A stretch of 64,000 nucleotides of DNA from JAPULR01 sp963665075 (lineage in GTDB: Bacteria > Chloroflexota > Dehalococcoidia > Lucifugimonadales > GCA-2712585), in contig OY762063.1 in NCBI GenBank assembly GCA_963665075.1, positions 2,635,243 through 2,699,242 of the forward strand, given 5' to 3'. A program made the position numbers and the translations under genes. Position 1 is the stretch's first letter; the number at the start of each line of letters is the position of its first letter. Below, in pieces: positions 23,890 to 33,307 of this stretch. Below the pieces are notes generated by a model. That model worked only from the letters and a program-made list of their open reading frames with translations, made no database searches and had not been told where the DNA came from.

Positions 23890-24107
23890 AATACGACAAG
23901 TGGAGGAGACTGGATTCCGGCTTTCGCCGGAATGACGAGTGTGGGTGGAGGGGGAAGGGATAAGAGGGGACCGCTCGACCCTTCGACAGGGCCTTCGACA
24001 AGCTCAGGACAGGCTCAGGGTGAGCGGGGGAAGGGCGATTGGCCAATCGCCCCTACGAGATTTGTTTGTGGGTGAGTTTTCACCCTCATCCTAACCTTCT
24101 CCCTCAA
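23890..24107. repeat. Interspersed repeats
   Basis: An ATTCCGGCTTTCGCCGGAAT palindrome (about 23913-23932), a double CTTCGACAGG/CTTCGACAAGCTC unit (about 23977-24028), a GGGCGATTGGCCAATCGCCC palindrome (about 24035-24054) and the left half of a CACCCTCATCCTAACCTTCT hairpin. No gene. Confidence 0.8.
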
Positions 24108-24231
24108 GGAGACCTTTGCATAACCCCCTATTCACCCCAACATTCTGTCAAAGAATCAACGTATTTATACCTAAACAGCCCCACCCCTGGATTCCCGTTG
24201 TCACGGGAATGACGGTTATGCAAAGGTCTCC
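24108..24231. mobile_element. 124-bp MITE-like element, copy 2
   Basis: Same length, ends and interior as the element at 3731-3854, differing at only a few positions. The outer flanks here are CTCAA on the left and TTGAG on the right, an inverted rather than direct repeat, so the inverted repeat extends into the neighbouring CCTTCTCCCTCAAG/CTTGAGGGAGAAGG repeat. That suggests insertion into a hairpin repeat or recombination between two insertions. A solitary right end (ACGGTTATGCAAAGGTCTCC) follows near 24281-24301. Confidence 0.82.
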
Positions 24232-24417
24232 TTGAGGGAGAAGGGATAAGAGGGGACTGGATTCCCGCCTTCACGGGAATGACGGTTATGCAAAGGTCTC
24301 CTCAAGGGAGAAGGGATAAGAGGGGACTGGATTCCCGCCTTCGCGGGAATGACGGGAGGGAGGAGGGTTGCGGACGGGGTATTTGGGTGGGGTTATTCGG
24401 AGGTCGCCCCGGGTGAG
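24232..24417. repeat. Repeats with a solo right end of the MITE-like element
   Basis: Two ATTCCCGCCTT-CG/CA-CGGGAAT palindromes (about 24261 and 24330) alternate with TTGAGGGAGAAGGGATAAGA units. The right terminal sequence of the 124-bp element occurs alone, ending at 24301. Two adjacent nearly identical segments of about 70 bp suggest slippage or unequal recombination. No gene. Confidence 0.78.
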
Positions 24418-26136
24418 TTATTCGTCTTCCACGTGGCAGCTGATGATGTCGATGCCGTAATACTGGCGGTGGTGGACTGACGAGGCGTAGTGGCGGAGGA
24501 TGCGGAGGGACATTCCCTGATCGTCCTCGATGGCTTGCGCTTCGTCCAGATAGGCCATGCGGTTTTCGATGTTCCCCTGGATGGCGTCGTCGGAGGCAAC
24601 TACGATTTCCAACTCGGCGGAGCCTCTTTCGGGGCGGATAGTGGCGACAAGCTTGCGCCCCGATCCCTCCTGGTCATCGTCCTTTTCCTCCAGCAGGCTC
24701 AGCATGGCTTCCTCGCCCACCAGCCGCAGGCGGTTCTTGCCTTCTTCCGACCAGGAATGGCGGTCGGCGAATTTCCCAAGGAAATCGTCTACTTCAGGGA
24801 GGGAATCCTGGGATAGGTCAATCCGTAGCTTTCTGGAGCGAAGGTTTGAAATTTCGGTCAAGAGGGTCATGCCGATGGCGGCAATGCCGCCGACGACGAT
24901 GGTGTTGCCGACCAGCTGGCTGGTAACGCCTTCGACGAGGCCGCTGAAGATTCCGGCGGAGAGGCCCAGGACGATGGAGATGCCGGTGATGGTGGCCTTC
25001 TTCTGGTCCACCTGGCCTGTGAAGACGGTTTTGGCGCCTTCGATGAAAAGCATGCCGAAGATGATGACGTAGACGGCGCTGACCACGGGGCTGGGGATGG
25101 CGACGAGGAAGGCGAGGAATTTGGAGAAGGGGGCGATTGCCATTGTTAGGATTCCGAGGAAGATGCCGACGCTCTGGGCGGCGACGCCGGTGAATCCGAT
25201 GTAGACCACGGTGACGGCCCAGGGGGCGGCGACGGGGAGGGTGCCAAGGATGCCGGAGGCGAGGGTGCCGAAGCCGTACATATTGAGGCCGCCCTGAACG
25301 GCGCGGTAGTCGAGGGCGTTGGGATTGCGTTTGGAAGCGTGAAAGATGACGGAAAGGTCTCCAACGACTTTCATAAATGCGGTGAGGTTGACGAAGACGA
25401 AGACGGGGAGGAGGTACCAGAAGTCCACGTTGAAGACCAGGTCGAGCATGGGCCATCGGTGATTCGGGAGGCTGAACCAGGGTGCGTCCCGGATTATGCC
25501 GAAGTCGTAGTAGCCCAGGGGGATGGCAACCACGAGGCCGACGGCGACGCAAATGGGGAGAATCCACATGCGGAGAAGGGACACGCCCTGGAGGGAGATG
25601 ACGACGCCGACGACCAGGGCGACTATTCCGGGCAACATGAAGAGCAGGGTGGGGGCTTCATCCGGCAGTATGACGGTGCTGCTTATGATGTAGGGCACGG
25701 CGGAGACGGCGACGAGCATGACGACGACGCCGCTGACGGTGGAGGTGAAGATTCGCCGGAGGGAGGCGAGTCGAATGGTCAGCAGGAACTGGACGAGGGT
25801 GGAGGCGACCATGAGGCTGGCGAGGAGGCCCGGCCCGCCGGCCTGGAGGGCCAGGGCGCAAACGGCGAGGAAGGGGACGTTGAAGTTCGCGACGATGAGG
25901 CGGCCCGCGCTGAGGTAGCGGAACCTGAGGGAATAGAGAATCATGGAGGCGCCGGTGACGGCCAGGGAGGTGAAAATGACCCAATCCAGATAGGAGTCGG
26001 ACTCGCCGGAGGCGCGCACGACGAGGGCCGTCAGCATAATGAGGCCGATGGTGTTGGGGAGGAATATCTGCAAAGCGGAAGTAGCCGCCGTTGCCGGCGG
26101 GCACTTCTCATTCGATTCGTAGCGAAGTTGAGTCAT
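24418..26136 (-). CDS. NCS2-like permease fused to a C-terminal soluble domain (possibly HATPase-like)
   Basis: A 572-residue protein. Residues about 20-430 contain at least ten hydrophobic helices with the plan of nucleobase/xanthine-uracil (NCS2) permeases. They include a central QGGLNMYGFGTLASGILGTL segment followed by GFTGVAAQSVGIFLGI, where that family has its substrate-binding helices. Residues about 440-572 are soluble and charged (VDDFLGKFADRHSWSEEGKN, RLRLVGEEAMLSLLEE). This tail resembles a degenerate RsbW/HATPase-type domain: the GEEAMLSLL helix sits where the N-box would be, but the usual Asn is absent. Transport of a purine or pyrimidine is inferred from the fold only. The ATG at 26136 is favoured; the gene is monocistronic. 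Confidence 0.75.
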   Translation of the reverse strand: MTQLRYESNEKCPPATAATSALQIFLPNTIGLIMLTALVVRASGESDSYLDWVIFTSLAVTGASMILYSLRFRYLSAGRLIVANFNVPFLAVCALALQAGGPGLLASLMVASTLVQFLLTIRLASLRRIFTSTVSGVVVMLVAVSAVPYIISSTVILPDEAPTLLFMLPGIVALVVGVVISLQGVSLLRMWILPICVAVGLVVAIPLGYYDFGIIRDAPWFSLPNHRWPMLDLVFNVDFWYLLPVFVFVNLTAFMKVVGDLSVIFHASKRNPNALDYRAVQGGLNMYGFGTLASGILGTLPVAAPWAVTVVYIGFTGVAAQSVGIFLGILTMAIAPFSKFLAFLVAIPSPVVSAVYVIIFGMLFIEGAKTVFTGQVDQKKATITGISIVLGLSAGIFSGLVEGVTSQLVGNTIVVGGIAAIGMTLLTEISNLRSRKLRIDLSQDSLPEVDDFLGKFADRHSWSEEGKNRLRLVGEEAMLSLLEEKDDDQEGSGRKLVATIRPERGSAELEIVVASDDAIQGNIENRMAYLDEAQAIEDDQGMSLRILRHYASSVHHRQYYGIDIISCHVEDE

Positions 26137-26222
26137 CTAAGCCATTGATACGTCATTGGAGCGGCCTCGTCAATATACCATCTCAAGGCTATCAGCAAGT
26201 CATTCCCTGCTAACAAATTGTA

Positions 26223-26254
26223 TTGACAGAAACCCTATTTTGTGCAAGTATCCT
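26223..26254 (+). promoter_or_regulatory. Possible promoter of the 12-module lipoprotein gene
   Basis: TTGACA at 26223-26228 is a perfect -35 hexamer. The best -10 candidates are AAGTAT (spacing 17) or TATCCT (spacing 20), both imperfect. It lies about 50-80 nt before the start codon in a locally AT-rich stretch. Confidence 0.4.
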
Positions 26255-26305
26255 AGCAATTTCAGGATTGAGTATCAATGAGGCGCACGTCGGGAGGGAA
26301 TGCGG

Positions 26306-29300
26306 ATGCGGATAATGAGAAGTCGAATTAACCGGGGAAAGCATAACAGACGTTGGCCGGTTGGCGTGAGCCTGCTGGTAATGCTGCTGGCTCTGGCGTC
26401 CGTGGTTGCTTTGGTCGTGGCGTGCGGTCAGGATGATGAGCCGACGCCGTCGCCCACCACCGCCGCTCCGCCTCCGGCCCCGGCTCCGACGCCCGTTCAG
26501 ACTCCCGTGGCGACGCCGGTTCCGACACCGGAGCCAACGCCGGTTCCCACCCCTGTGGCGACTCCGGTTCCCCCGCCGGCGCCCACTCCCGTGGCGACTC
26601 CGACTCCCACGCCCAGGCGAACGCCTCCTCCGCCGGCGCCCACTCCTGCACCCACCCCGGAGCCGGAACCGGCAAATGAAGGTGACGCGGTGACGCGGGG
26701 CTACGTGGAGAAGGCGATTGCGTACTACGATGCGAACGGGCGGGACGCCACAGTCGCGCAATATCGGGCGGATGAGAGCGTCGAAAATGATCGGACGCTG
26801 GTCCTGATAGACGCCGAGGAAGGCATGCTTCTGGTATACCGCGCTATACGCAGCCTGCAAGGCCAGTACGTGGGGCCGGGGTCGAGATTCGCGGGCTTTC
26901 AGCAAATGATAGCTAACGCCTCCGAGGAAGGCTTCTGGGCTACGTCCCAGGGCGTCAATCCGGTGACCAAGCAGGAAGAACCCAGGCGGATCCTTTCCGT
27001 GCTTCACGACGGCTTGATCTTCATATCCAGCCATTCGGTCCTGGTGGAGAACGTGGAGGCGGCCACCCGGGAGTACGTGAACCAAGCCTTGGAATACTAC
27101 GAAGAGAACGGATTGGAAGCGACCATCGCCTACTATGACAGCCAGGAGAGCATGGAGGGGCAGTTCTACCTGTTCTTCATAGGCGCGGACGATCTATACC
27201 TGGCCCATCCCATATTCCCTCACCTGAAGGGAACGGACATCAAGGACGTGGTGGGTTCCGACGGGCAGGAACTGGGGAAGGAGATAGCGGAGGCCACGGA
27301 GGAAGGCATCTGGGTGGAGTATCTGTGGCCGCATCCCGTATCCCGGAAGGAGATGCAGAAAGTCACCTGGGCCGTTCGCCGGGACGGGCTGATATTCGCC
27401 TCCGGCTATTACGCCGGCGGGTCCGAGACGGGGGACCCGCCCTGGCAGGACGTGGCGGACCCGATGAAGTACACGGAGGACTACGTGAACCGGGCCGTCG
27501 AGCGGTACGAGCGGGACGGTCTGCAATCCATGCTGGACTACTACAACAGCGTCGCCAGCTTCGAGGGCGAATGGTATCTGTTCGCCACGGACGAAAACGA
27601 CGTCTACCACGTCCATCCCCTGATTTCCCGCCTGATAGGCACGGACATCAAGGACGTGGTCGGTTCCGACGGGTACGAGCTGGGGAAGGCGCTGGCCGCG
27701 GCCGAGGACGGCGGCGAAGGGGTTTGGGTGGAGTACCTGTGGCCGCATCCGGTGACGCTGCAAGAGGTTCCGAAGGTGGGCTACGCGGTGCGAAGGGACG
27801 GAATGCTGTTCGCTTCGGGCTACTACCCGCAGGTGGAAGACCCGGCGGGCCACACCAAGGCATACGTGCAGCAGGCCATCGACTACTACGAAGCCAACGG
27901 GTTGGACGCCACCGTCGCCCATTACAACAGCGAGGCGAGCTTGGACGGTCAGTGGAGCCTGACGATGGCCGACGAGGAAGATATTGTGCTCGTCGCCGTC
28001 CTGAGCCCGCGCATCATCGGCACCGACTTGAATAGCGTGGGCGCGGGCCGCGTCCGGCAGATTGGCGAAGAGATGGCGGCGGCCACGGAGGAAGGGGTCT
28101 GGGTGAGCTTCATCTTCCCGAACACGAGGTCTTCGGAGATCTTGTACGCTCACACGTGGGCCATCCGTCACGACGGGCTGCTGTTCACGTCGCGCTACTA
28201 CGACGACCGGCCGGGGGATCCGCAGCCCGAAGAAGATGCGGATGACGCGCAGACTCGCGCCTACGTGGAGAAAGCGATCGCATACTACGAGGCGAACGGG
28301 CTGGATGATGCGGCGGATTACTACAACAGCCGAAGCAGCCACGAAGGAGAGCGGGCTCTGTTCATCATCGACGAAGACTCTCTACTAAGAGCCGCGCCCT
28401 TCCCGACGTTGGTGGGGTCTCCGCTGGGCCTTGGCACAGGGGCGTTCCCCGCGCGAGATGAAATCACGGAAAAAGGGATCTGGGTCAACATGGTTGGCTT
28501 GAATCCCACGACGGGCGCTCAGTCGCCGATGCGAGCCGTCTTCATTCTGCACGAGGGCTTGATATTCGCCTCAGGGCACTTCCCCGTGCGAGAAAATGTG
28601 GAGGAGACCACGCAGGATTACGTCAACAGGGCGATAAGGCTTTACGAGCGAGACGGCCTGGAAGCCACCGTTGACTACTACAACAATCGGTCCAGCCTGG
28701 AAGGACAGTTATACCTGTTCCTCATAGACGCCGAGGACAAATACGTGGTTCATCCCATATTCCCTCACCTCATCGGTACGGACATCAAGGACGTGACAGG
28801 CTCCGACGGCCAGGAACTGGGGAAGGAGATAGCGCAGGCAACGGAGGAAGGCATCTGGGTGGAGTATCTGTGGCCTCATCCAACCAGCCGCAAAGAAGGG
28901 GATAAGGTCACCTGGGCCGTTCGCCACGACGGGATGATATTCGCCTCCGGGTACTATGCCGGACGAGACATCGAAGACGGAACGCCGTCGTGGCAAGACG
29001 TGGCGGACCCGGCGAAGTACACCGAGGACTACGTGAATCGGGCCGTGGAGCGGTACGAGCGGGACGGCCTCGAATCCATGCTGGACTACTACAACAGCGT
29101 TGCCAGCTTCGAGGGAGAATGGTACCTGTTCGCCACGGACGCGAATGACATCTACCACGTCCACCCCCTGTTTTCCCGCTTTATAGGGACGGACATCAAG
29201 GACGTGGTCGGCTCGGACGGATACGAACTGGGCAAGGCGCTGGCCGCGGCCGAGGACGGCGGAGAAGGCGTTTGGGTGGAGTACCTGTGGCCCCATCCGA

Positions 29301-31333
29301 TTACGTTGAAGGAAGTGCCGAAGGTGGGCTACGCCGTGCGAAGGGATGGGATGCTGTTCGCCTCGGGCTACTACCCCGAGATTGGGGACCCCGCGGCCTA
29401 CACGCGGGAATACGTGGCGGATGCAATCGCATACTACGACGAGAACGGGTTGGAAGCGACCATCGCTCATTACAACAGCAGGGAAAGCGTCGACGGCCAG
29501 TGGTGGCTGACCCTGATTGATGAGAACTACCTGTACGTCGCGCAGGTCTACTTCCCGCAGCTGATTGGCACGGACGGCAGGGACAGAAACTCGCCGCTTG
29601 GCGGGGACGACGGCGCTATGCTTGCCACGGCCACGGAGAAAGGCGCATGGCATAGCACTCCCTGGTTCAACCCGAATACGTCGGAGAATTTGCGGAGAAA
29701 CTTGTGGGTGGTTCGCCACGACAATCTGATTTTCGTTTCCAGCTACTTCACCTCGGTGGAAGATCCCGGCCCTGGGGAGTTGACGGATGACGCGCAGACG
29801 CGGGCTTACGTGGACAAAGCGATTGCGTACTACGAGGCGAACGGCAAGGACGCCACTATCGCGCAGTATCGGGCGGATGAGAGCGTCGAAAATGATCGGA
29901 CGCTGGTCCTGATAGACGCCGAGGAAGGCATGCTTCTGGTATACCGCGCTATACGCACTCTGGAGGGCCAGTACGTAGGGCCCGGATCGAGATTCGCGGG
30001 CTTTCAGCAAATGATAGCGAACGCCAACGCGGAAGGCTTCTGGGGTACGTCCCAGGGCGTCAATCCGGTGACCAAGCAGGAAGAACCCAGGCGGATTCTC
30101 GTCGTGCTTCACGACGGCTTGATCTTCATATCCAGCCATTCGGTGCTGGTGGAGAACGTGGAGGCGGCCACCCGGGAGTACGTGAACCAAGCCTTGGAAT
30201 ACTACGAAGAGAACGGATTGGACGCCACCATCGCCTACTATGACAGCCAGGAGAGCATGGAAGGGCAGTTCTACCTGTTCTTCATAGGCGCGGACGACGT
30301 CTACCTGGCGCATCCCATATTCCCTCACCTGAAGGGGACGGACATCAAGGACGTGGTGGGTTCCGACGGGCAGGAACTGGGGAAGGAGATAGCGCGGGCC
30401 ACGGAGGACGGAATCTGGGTGGAGTACCTGTGGCCTCATCCCGTATCCCGCAAGGAGATGCAGAAAGTCACCTGGGCCGTTCGACGGGACGGGCTGATAT
30501 TCGCATCGGGCTACTACGCCGGCGGGACTGAGACGGGGGACCCGCCTTGGCAGGACGTGGCGGACCCGATGAAGTACACCGAGGACTACGTGAACCGGGC
30601 CGTCGAGCGGTACGAGCGGGACGGACTGCAATCCATGCTCGACTACTACAACAGCGTCGCCAGCTTCGAGGGCGAATGGTATCTGTTCGCCACGGATGAA
30701 AACGACGTCTACCACGTCCATCCCCTGATTGGCCGCCTGATAGGCACGGACATCAAGGACGTGGTCGGTTCCGACGGATACGAGCTTGGGAAGGCGCTGG
30801 CCGCGGCCGAGGACGGCGGCGAAGGGGTTTGGGTGGAATACCTGTGGCCGCATCCGGTGACGCTGCAAGAAGTTCCGAAAGTCGGCTACGCCGTGCGAAG
30901 GGACGGGATGCTGTTCGCTTCGGGCTACTACCCGCAGGTCGAAGACCCGGCGGGCTACACCAAGGCATACGTGCAGCAGGCCATCGACTACTACGAAGCC
31001 AACGGGTTGGACGCCACCGTCGCCCATTACAACAGCGAGGCGAGCCTGGACGGTCAGTGGAGCCTGACGATGGCCGACGAGGAAGATATTGTGCTCGTCG
31101 CCGTCCTGAGCCCGCGCATCATCGGCACCGACTTGAATAGCGTGGGCGCGGGCCGCGTCCGGCAGATTGGCGCGGAGATGGCGGCGGCGACGGAGGAAGG
31201 CGTCTGGGTGAGCTTCATCTTCCCGAACACGAGGTCTTCGGAGATCCTGTACGCTCACACGTGGGCCATCCGTCACGACGGCTTGCTGTTCACGTCGCGC
31301 TACTACGACGACAAGCCCGGCAATCCGGAGTAG
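26306..31333 (+). CDS. Giant lipoprotein with 12 tandem Cache-like modules
   Basis: About 1675 residues. The ATG at 26306 is preferred over 26300 because GGGAGG then has normal spacing. A signal helix ends in the lipobox VVAC. A Pro/Thr/Ala stalk (about residues 40-125, many PVPTPEPTP units) leads to 12 consecutive modules of about 125-135 residues. Each begins YV-xx-A-xx-YYxxNGLxATxxxYNSxxS, continues with GQWxLFxxDE, and ends in (A/V)RRDGxxFASGYY. This is the form of single-Cache ligand-binding domains. The order is 4+4+4: modules 9-12 repeat modules 1-4 at a constant DNA offset of 3105 bp without net indels, while 5-8 are more diverged. No transmembrane helix or signalling domain follows the modules, so it binds ligands or partners at the surface. 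The same module occurs twice in the binding-protein fusion at 3.9 kb. Confidence 0.87.
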   Translation: MRIMRSRINRGKHNRRWPVGVSLLVMLLALASVVALVVACGQDDEPTPSPTTAAPPPAPAPTPVQTPVATPVPTPEPTPVPTPVATPVPPPAPTPVATPTPTPRRTPPPPAPTPAPTPEPEPANEGDAVTRGYVEKAIAYYDANGRDATVAQYRADESVENDRTLVLIDAEEGMLLVYRAIRSLQGQYVGPGSRFAGFQQMIANASEEGFWATSQGVNPVTKQEEPRRILSVLHDGLIFISSHSVLVENVEAATREYVNQALEYYEENGLEATIAYYDSQESMEGQFYLFFIGADDLYLAHPIFPHLKGTDIKDVVGSDGQELGKEIAEATEEGIWVEYLWPHPVSRKEMQKVTWAVRRDGLIFASGYYAGGSETGDPPWQDVADPMKYTEDYVNRAVERYERDGLQSMLDYYNSVASFEGEWYLFATDENDVYHVHPLISRLIGTDIKDVVGSDGYELGKALAAAEDGGEGVWVEYLWPHPVTLQEVPKVGYAVRRDGMLFASGYYPQVEDPAGHTKAYVQQAIDYYEANGLDATVAHYNSEASLDGQWSLTMADEEDIVLVAVLSPRIIGTDLNSVGAGRVRQIGEEMAAATEEGVWVSFIFPNTRSSEILYAHTWAIRHDGLLFTSRYYDDRPGDPQPEEDADDAQTRAYVEKAIAYYEANGLDDAADYYNSRSSHEGERALFIIDEDSLLRAAPFPTLVGSPLGLGTGAFPARDEITEKGIWVNMVGLNPTTGAQSPMRAVFILHEGLIFASGHFPVRENVEETTQDYVNRAIRLYERDGLEATVDYYNNRSSLEGQLYLFLIDAEDKYVVHPIFPHLIGTDIKDVTGSDGQELGKEIAQATEEGIWVEYLWPHPTSRKEGDKVTWAVRHDGMIFASGYYAGRDIEDGTPSWQDVADPAKYTEDYVNRAVERYERDGLESMLDYYNSVASFEGEWYLFATDANDIYHVHPLFSRFIGTDIKDVVGSDGYELGKALAAAEDGGEGVWVEYLWPHPITLKEVPKVGYAVRRDGMLFASGYYPEIGDPAAYTREYVADAIAYYDENGLEATIAHYNSRESVDGQWWLTLIDENYLYVAQVYFPQLIGTDGRDRNSPLGGDDGAMLATATEKGAWHSTPWFNPNTSENLRRNLWVVRHDNLIFVSSYFTSVEDPGPGELTDDAQTRAYVDKAIAYYEANGKDATIAQYRADESVENDRTLVLIDAEEGMLLVYRAIRTLEGQYVGPGSRFAGFQQMIANANAEGFWGTSQGVNPVTKQEEPRRILVVLHDGLIFISSHSVLVENVEAATREYVNQALEYYEENGLDATIAYYDSQESMEGQFYLFFIGADDVYLAHPIFPHLKGTDIKDVVGSDGQELGKEIARATEDGIWVEYLWPHPVSRKEMQKVTWAVRRDGLIFASGYYAGGTETGDPPWQDVADPMKYTEDYVNRAVERYERDGLQSMLDYYNSVASFEGEWYLFATDENDVYHVHPLIGRLIGTDIKDVVGSDGYELGKALAAAEDGGEGVWVEYLWPHPVTLQEVPKVGYAVRRDGMLFASGYYPQVEDPAGYTKAYVQQAIDYYEANGLDATVAHYNSEASLDGQWSLTMADEEDIVLVAVLSPRIIGTDLNSVGAGRVRQIGAEMAAATEEGVWVSFIFPNTRSSEILYAHTWAIRHDGLLFTSRYYDDKPGNPE

Positions 31334-31362
31334 GCGGAGGCGGAGGATGGGCTGAGGGAGGC

Positions 31363-33180
31363 CTATTGTGGAGGGCCGTGATAATGGCGGTCGATTATGC
31401 TCTCCACAGTGGGCCATGTTCCTTCGGGAGCGTAGGTTGCGAAGGCCTCTCGGAGGTGGCAGATAACCGTGGGATCGTCATCGCATGCCGGGGTGTCAAA
31501 GTGGGTGTGCAGGTATAGACGCCGCAAAGCCAGGCGAAAGGCTGTCTGGTCCATGTTGTTGTATAGCTCGTGGAAGAGACGCGTTCCCAAGGTGTACTGG
31601 CAGTCGTAATACTGCCAGGGGTCGGTTTCGTCCACGACCAGATTTTCGAATTCGGCAATAGATTTTACGATGGTGCAGGGGCTGTGCCCGAATCGGAAGT
31701 ATTCGTCTAATGTAACCGGTGGGTGCTGCCACGGAGAAGTGTCGTAGATCATGTACTCAATGAAGGTGGCGACACTCTCGCTGAGCCAGATATATTTGCT
31801 AACGTCTTCATCGGCAGGCACGCAGTGGGGCGATGGTTTGCTCTTCCAGAGGTAGTGGCTAGACTCATGGGCTAATAAAGTCATCGTAGCTCCCTGGTGA
31901 GACATATCGTCGATATGCTCATCCTGCCTGACGTGCACATGGGTGTCTTTGTGCGCTCCGCCTCCGGGAGCCTCCACGACAAGAAATATCAACTGTCTGC
32001 GTGGGAAAGGAAATCCCATGAATTCCTCGATGGCGCGTACTGAATGCTCCAACTGGTTCATGGTAATGTCGATTCCCGGACGGGTTCGGATGAGGGTTAG
32101 TTCTATCTCTCCTGATAGAGGCAAAGTAATGATTCGCTCCTCCAGCGTATGCTGGGCAGGATCCAGCAGCTTGTCCAGCAGATCATAGTCCTCTTCGTAA
32201 AGATAATTCTCGGTGGGGTAGGCGGCGGTAGGAAGCGTGGCGAGAATCTTGGCTTCCTGGTTGGTGATGCCGTCGGTTATGTCAGGATTGGAGACAACTG
32301 TCCTGGCATTTGTCCTGTTTGCCACAAATCCGAGGGCTTCCAGGGCCGCATAGTTGCTACCTTCGGCAACCCACGGCTCTTCCAGCAGCAGTTCCGATAG
32401 ACGCGCACTGACGCCGTCCGCGAGGAGGATCAGGCTGCTGGCGGCGTCCCATTCCTCCTCGCCTTGAATGCCGTCTTTCGTCCAGGACAGGGCCTCTATG
32501 CCGGACGCGAGTTGAGGACGGTTCCTTCGCAAATTGCGGATGCTGTTTTCGAACATGGAAGTATAGAGTGCATTGGACGCTGTGATGGCGTCGGCAAAAT
32601 CTGTCCGAATAGGCGGGAGTGGAGGCGTCGGCTCAGGGGCGGGTTCAGGCGTAGGTTCGGGTGTAGGTTCAGGCGTGGGTTCGGGCGTCGGTTCAGGAGT
32701 AGCTATGGGAGTAGTTTCCGGTGTGGGTTCAGGAGTTGGCTCAGGGGTAGGTTCCGGCGTGGGTTCAGGGGCCGGAGCGGGTGTGGGCGTGATGGTTGGA
32801 GTTGGATCAGGCGTCGGTGCAGGCGTTGTCGCTGGGGTCGGAGCCGGTGTGGGAGTCAACGTAGGGACAGGAGTTGGTATGGGAGTGGACGCAGTTGTTG
32901 GTGTCGGTGTGGGTGAAGGCGTCGGTGTTCGAGTGGGAATGGAAGTAGGCGAGGGTGTGGGCGTTGGGGCCGGCGTGCGTGGCGGTTCTGAAGAATGTGC
33001 GGGGGTCGGACTCGCGGGTGGAACCGGGGAGGGCGCAGCAGTCGTCGTGGGTGAAGGCGGCGCGGGGGCGGGCGTGGGGTTATTGCCGCCACAGGAGTTG
33101 AGGAAGATGGTGGCGGCCAGGAGTCCCAGGATGAGTAAAATGCGAGGGGAAGCTAGGTGGATTCGTACGTCTGTATTCAC
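31363..33180 (-). CDS. Stalked surface lipoprotein with a gluzincin (HExxH) metallopeptidase domain
   Basis: About 605 residues from the GTG at 33180, chosen because the signal peptide (lipobox FLNSC) follows at once; the frame continues upstream but would overlap the divergent gene. A very long PTPEPTP stalk spans about 35-200. A short helical region follows with two degenerate copies of the 35-residue repeat seen in the protein at 47218 (EALSWTKDGIQGEEEW, EEPWVAEGSNYAALEAL). The C-terminal domain has HESSH (LLAHESSHYLW, codons 31855-31869) and, about 30 residues later, the third-ligand motif WLSESVATFIEYM. Together these are the zinc-binding set of a gluzincin protease. Substrate unknown. 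It is probably a cell-surface protease. Confidence 0.82.
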   Translation of the reverse strand: MNTDVRIHLASPRILLILGLLAATIFLNSCGGNNPTPAPAPPSPTTTAAPSPVPPASPTPAHSSEPPRTPAPTPTPSPTSIPTRTPTPSPTPTPTTASTPIPTPVPTLTPTPAPTPATTPAPTPDPTPTITPTPAPAPEPTPEPTPEPTPEPTPETTPIATPEPTPEPTPEPTPEPTPEPAPEPTPPLPPIRTDFADAITASNALYTSMFENSIRNLRRNRPQLASGIEALSWTKDGIQGEEEWDAASSLILLADGVSARLSELLLEEPWVAEGSNYAALEALGFVANRTNARTVVSNPDITDGITNQEAKILATLPTAAYPTENYLYEEDYDLLDKLLDPAQHTLEERIITLPLSGEIELTLIRTRPGIDITMNQLEHSVRAIEEFMGFPFPRRQLIFLVVEAPGGGAHKDTHVHVRQDEHIDDMSHQGATMTLLAHESSHYLWKSKPSPHCVPADEDVSKYIWLSESVATFIEYMIYDTSPWQHPPVTLDEYFRFGHSPCTIVKSIAEFENLVVDETDPWQYYDCQYTLGTRLFHELYNNMDQTAFRLALRRLYLHTHFDTPACDDDPTVICHLREAFATYAPEGTWPTVESIIDRHYHGPPQ

Positions 33181-33186
33181 TGGGGC

Positions 33187-33216
33187 AGGATAGCAGTCAA
33201 GAGGAATTCGGGTCAA
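33187..33216 (-). promoter_or_regulatory. Possible promoter giving a leaderless transcript for the gluzincin lipoprotein
   Basis: Reading leftward, TTGACC (33216-33211), an 18-nt spacer and TATCCT (33192-33187). The GTG start at 33180 begins only 6 nt after the -10 box, so transcription would start at or next to the start codon. No ribosome-binding site precedes that GTG, consistent with leaderless translation. Confidence 0.45.
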
Positions 33217-33307
33217 GGGGTTGGTGTAAGTTAATGAGAAAGGGTGGCGCGTTTCGTTGAAAAGGCGTAGAATGCTAGCCAAAATTATCATTGGTGGAGG
33301 CGCAAAG

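Noticed and set aside
24108..24231. Complete insertion sequence
   Set aside because: Terminal inverted repeats are present but the 124-bp interior has no coding capacity, so it can only be a non-autonomous element.
28709..31417. 902-residue open frame on the minus strand
   Set aside because: It lies antisense to the 12-module lipoprotein and mirrors its repeats. The plus strand has the signal peptide, stalk and domain pattern.
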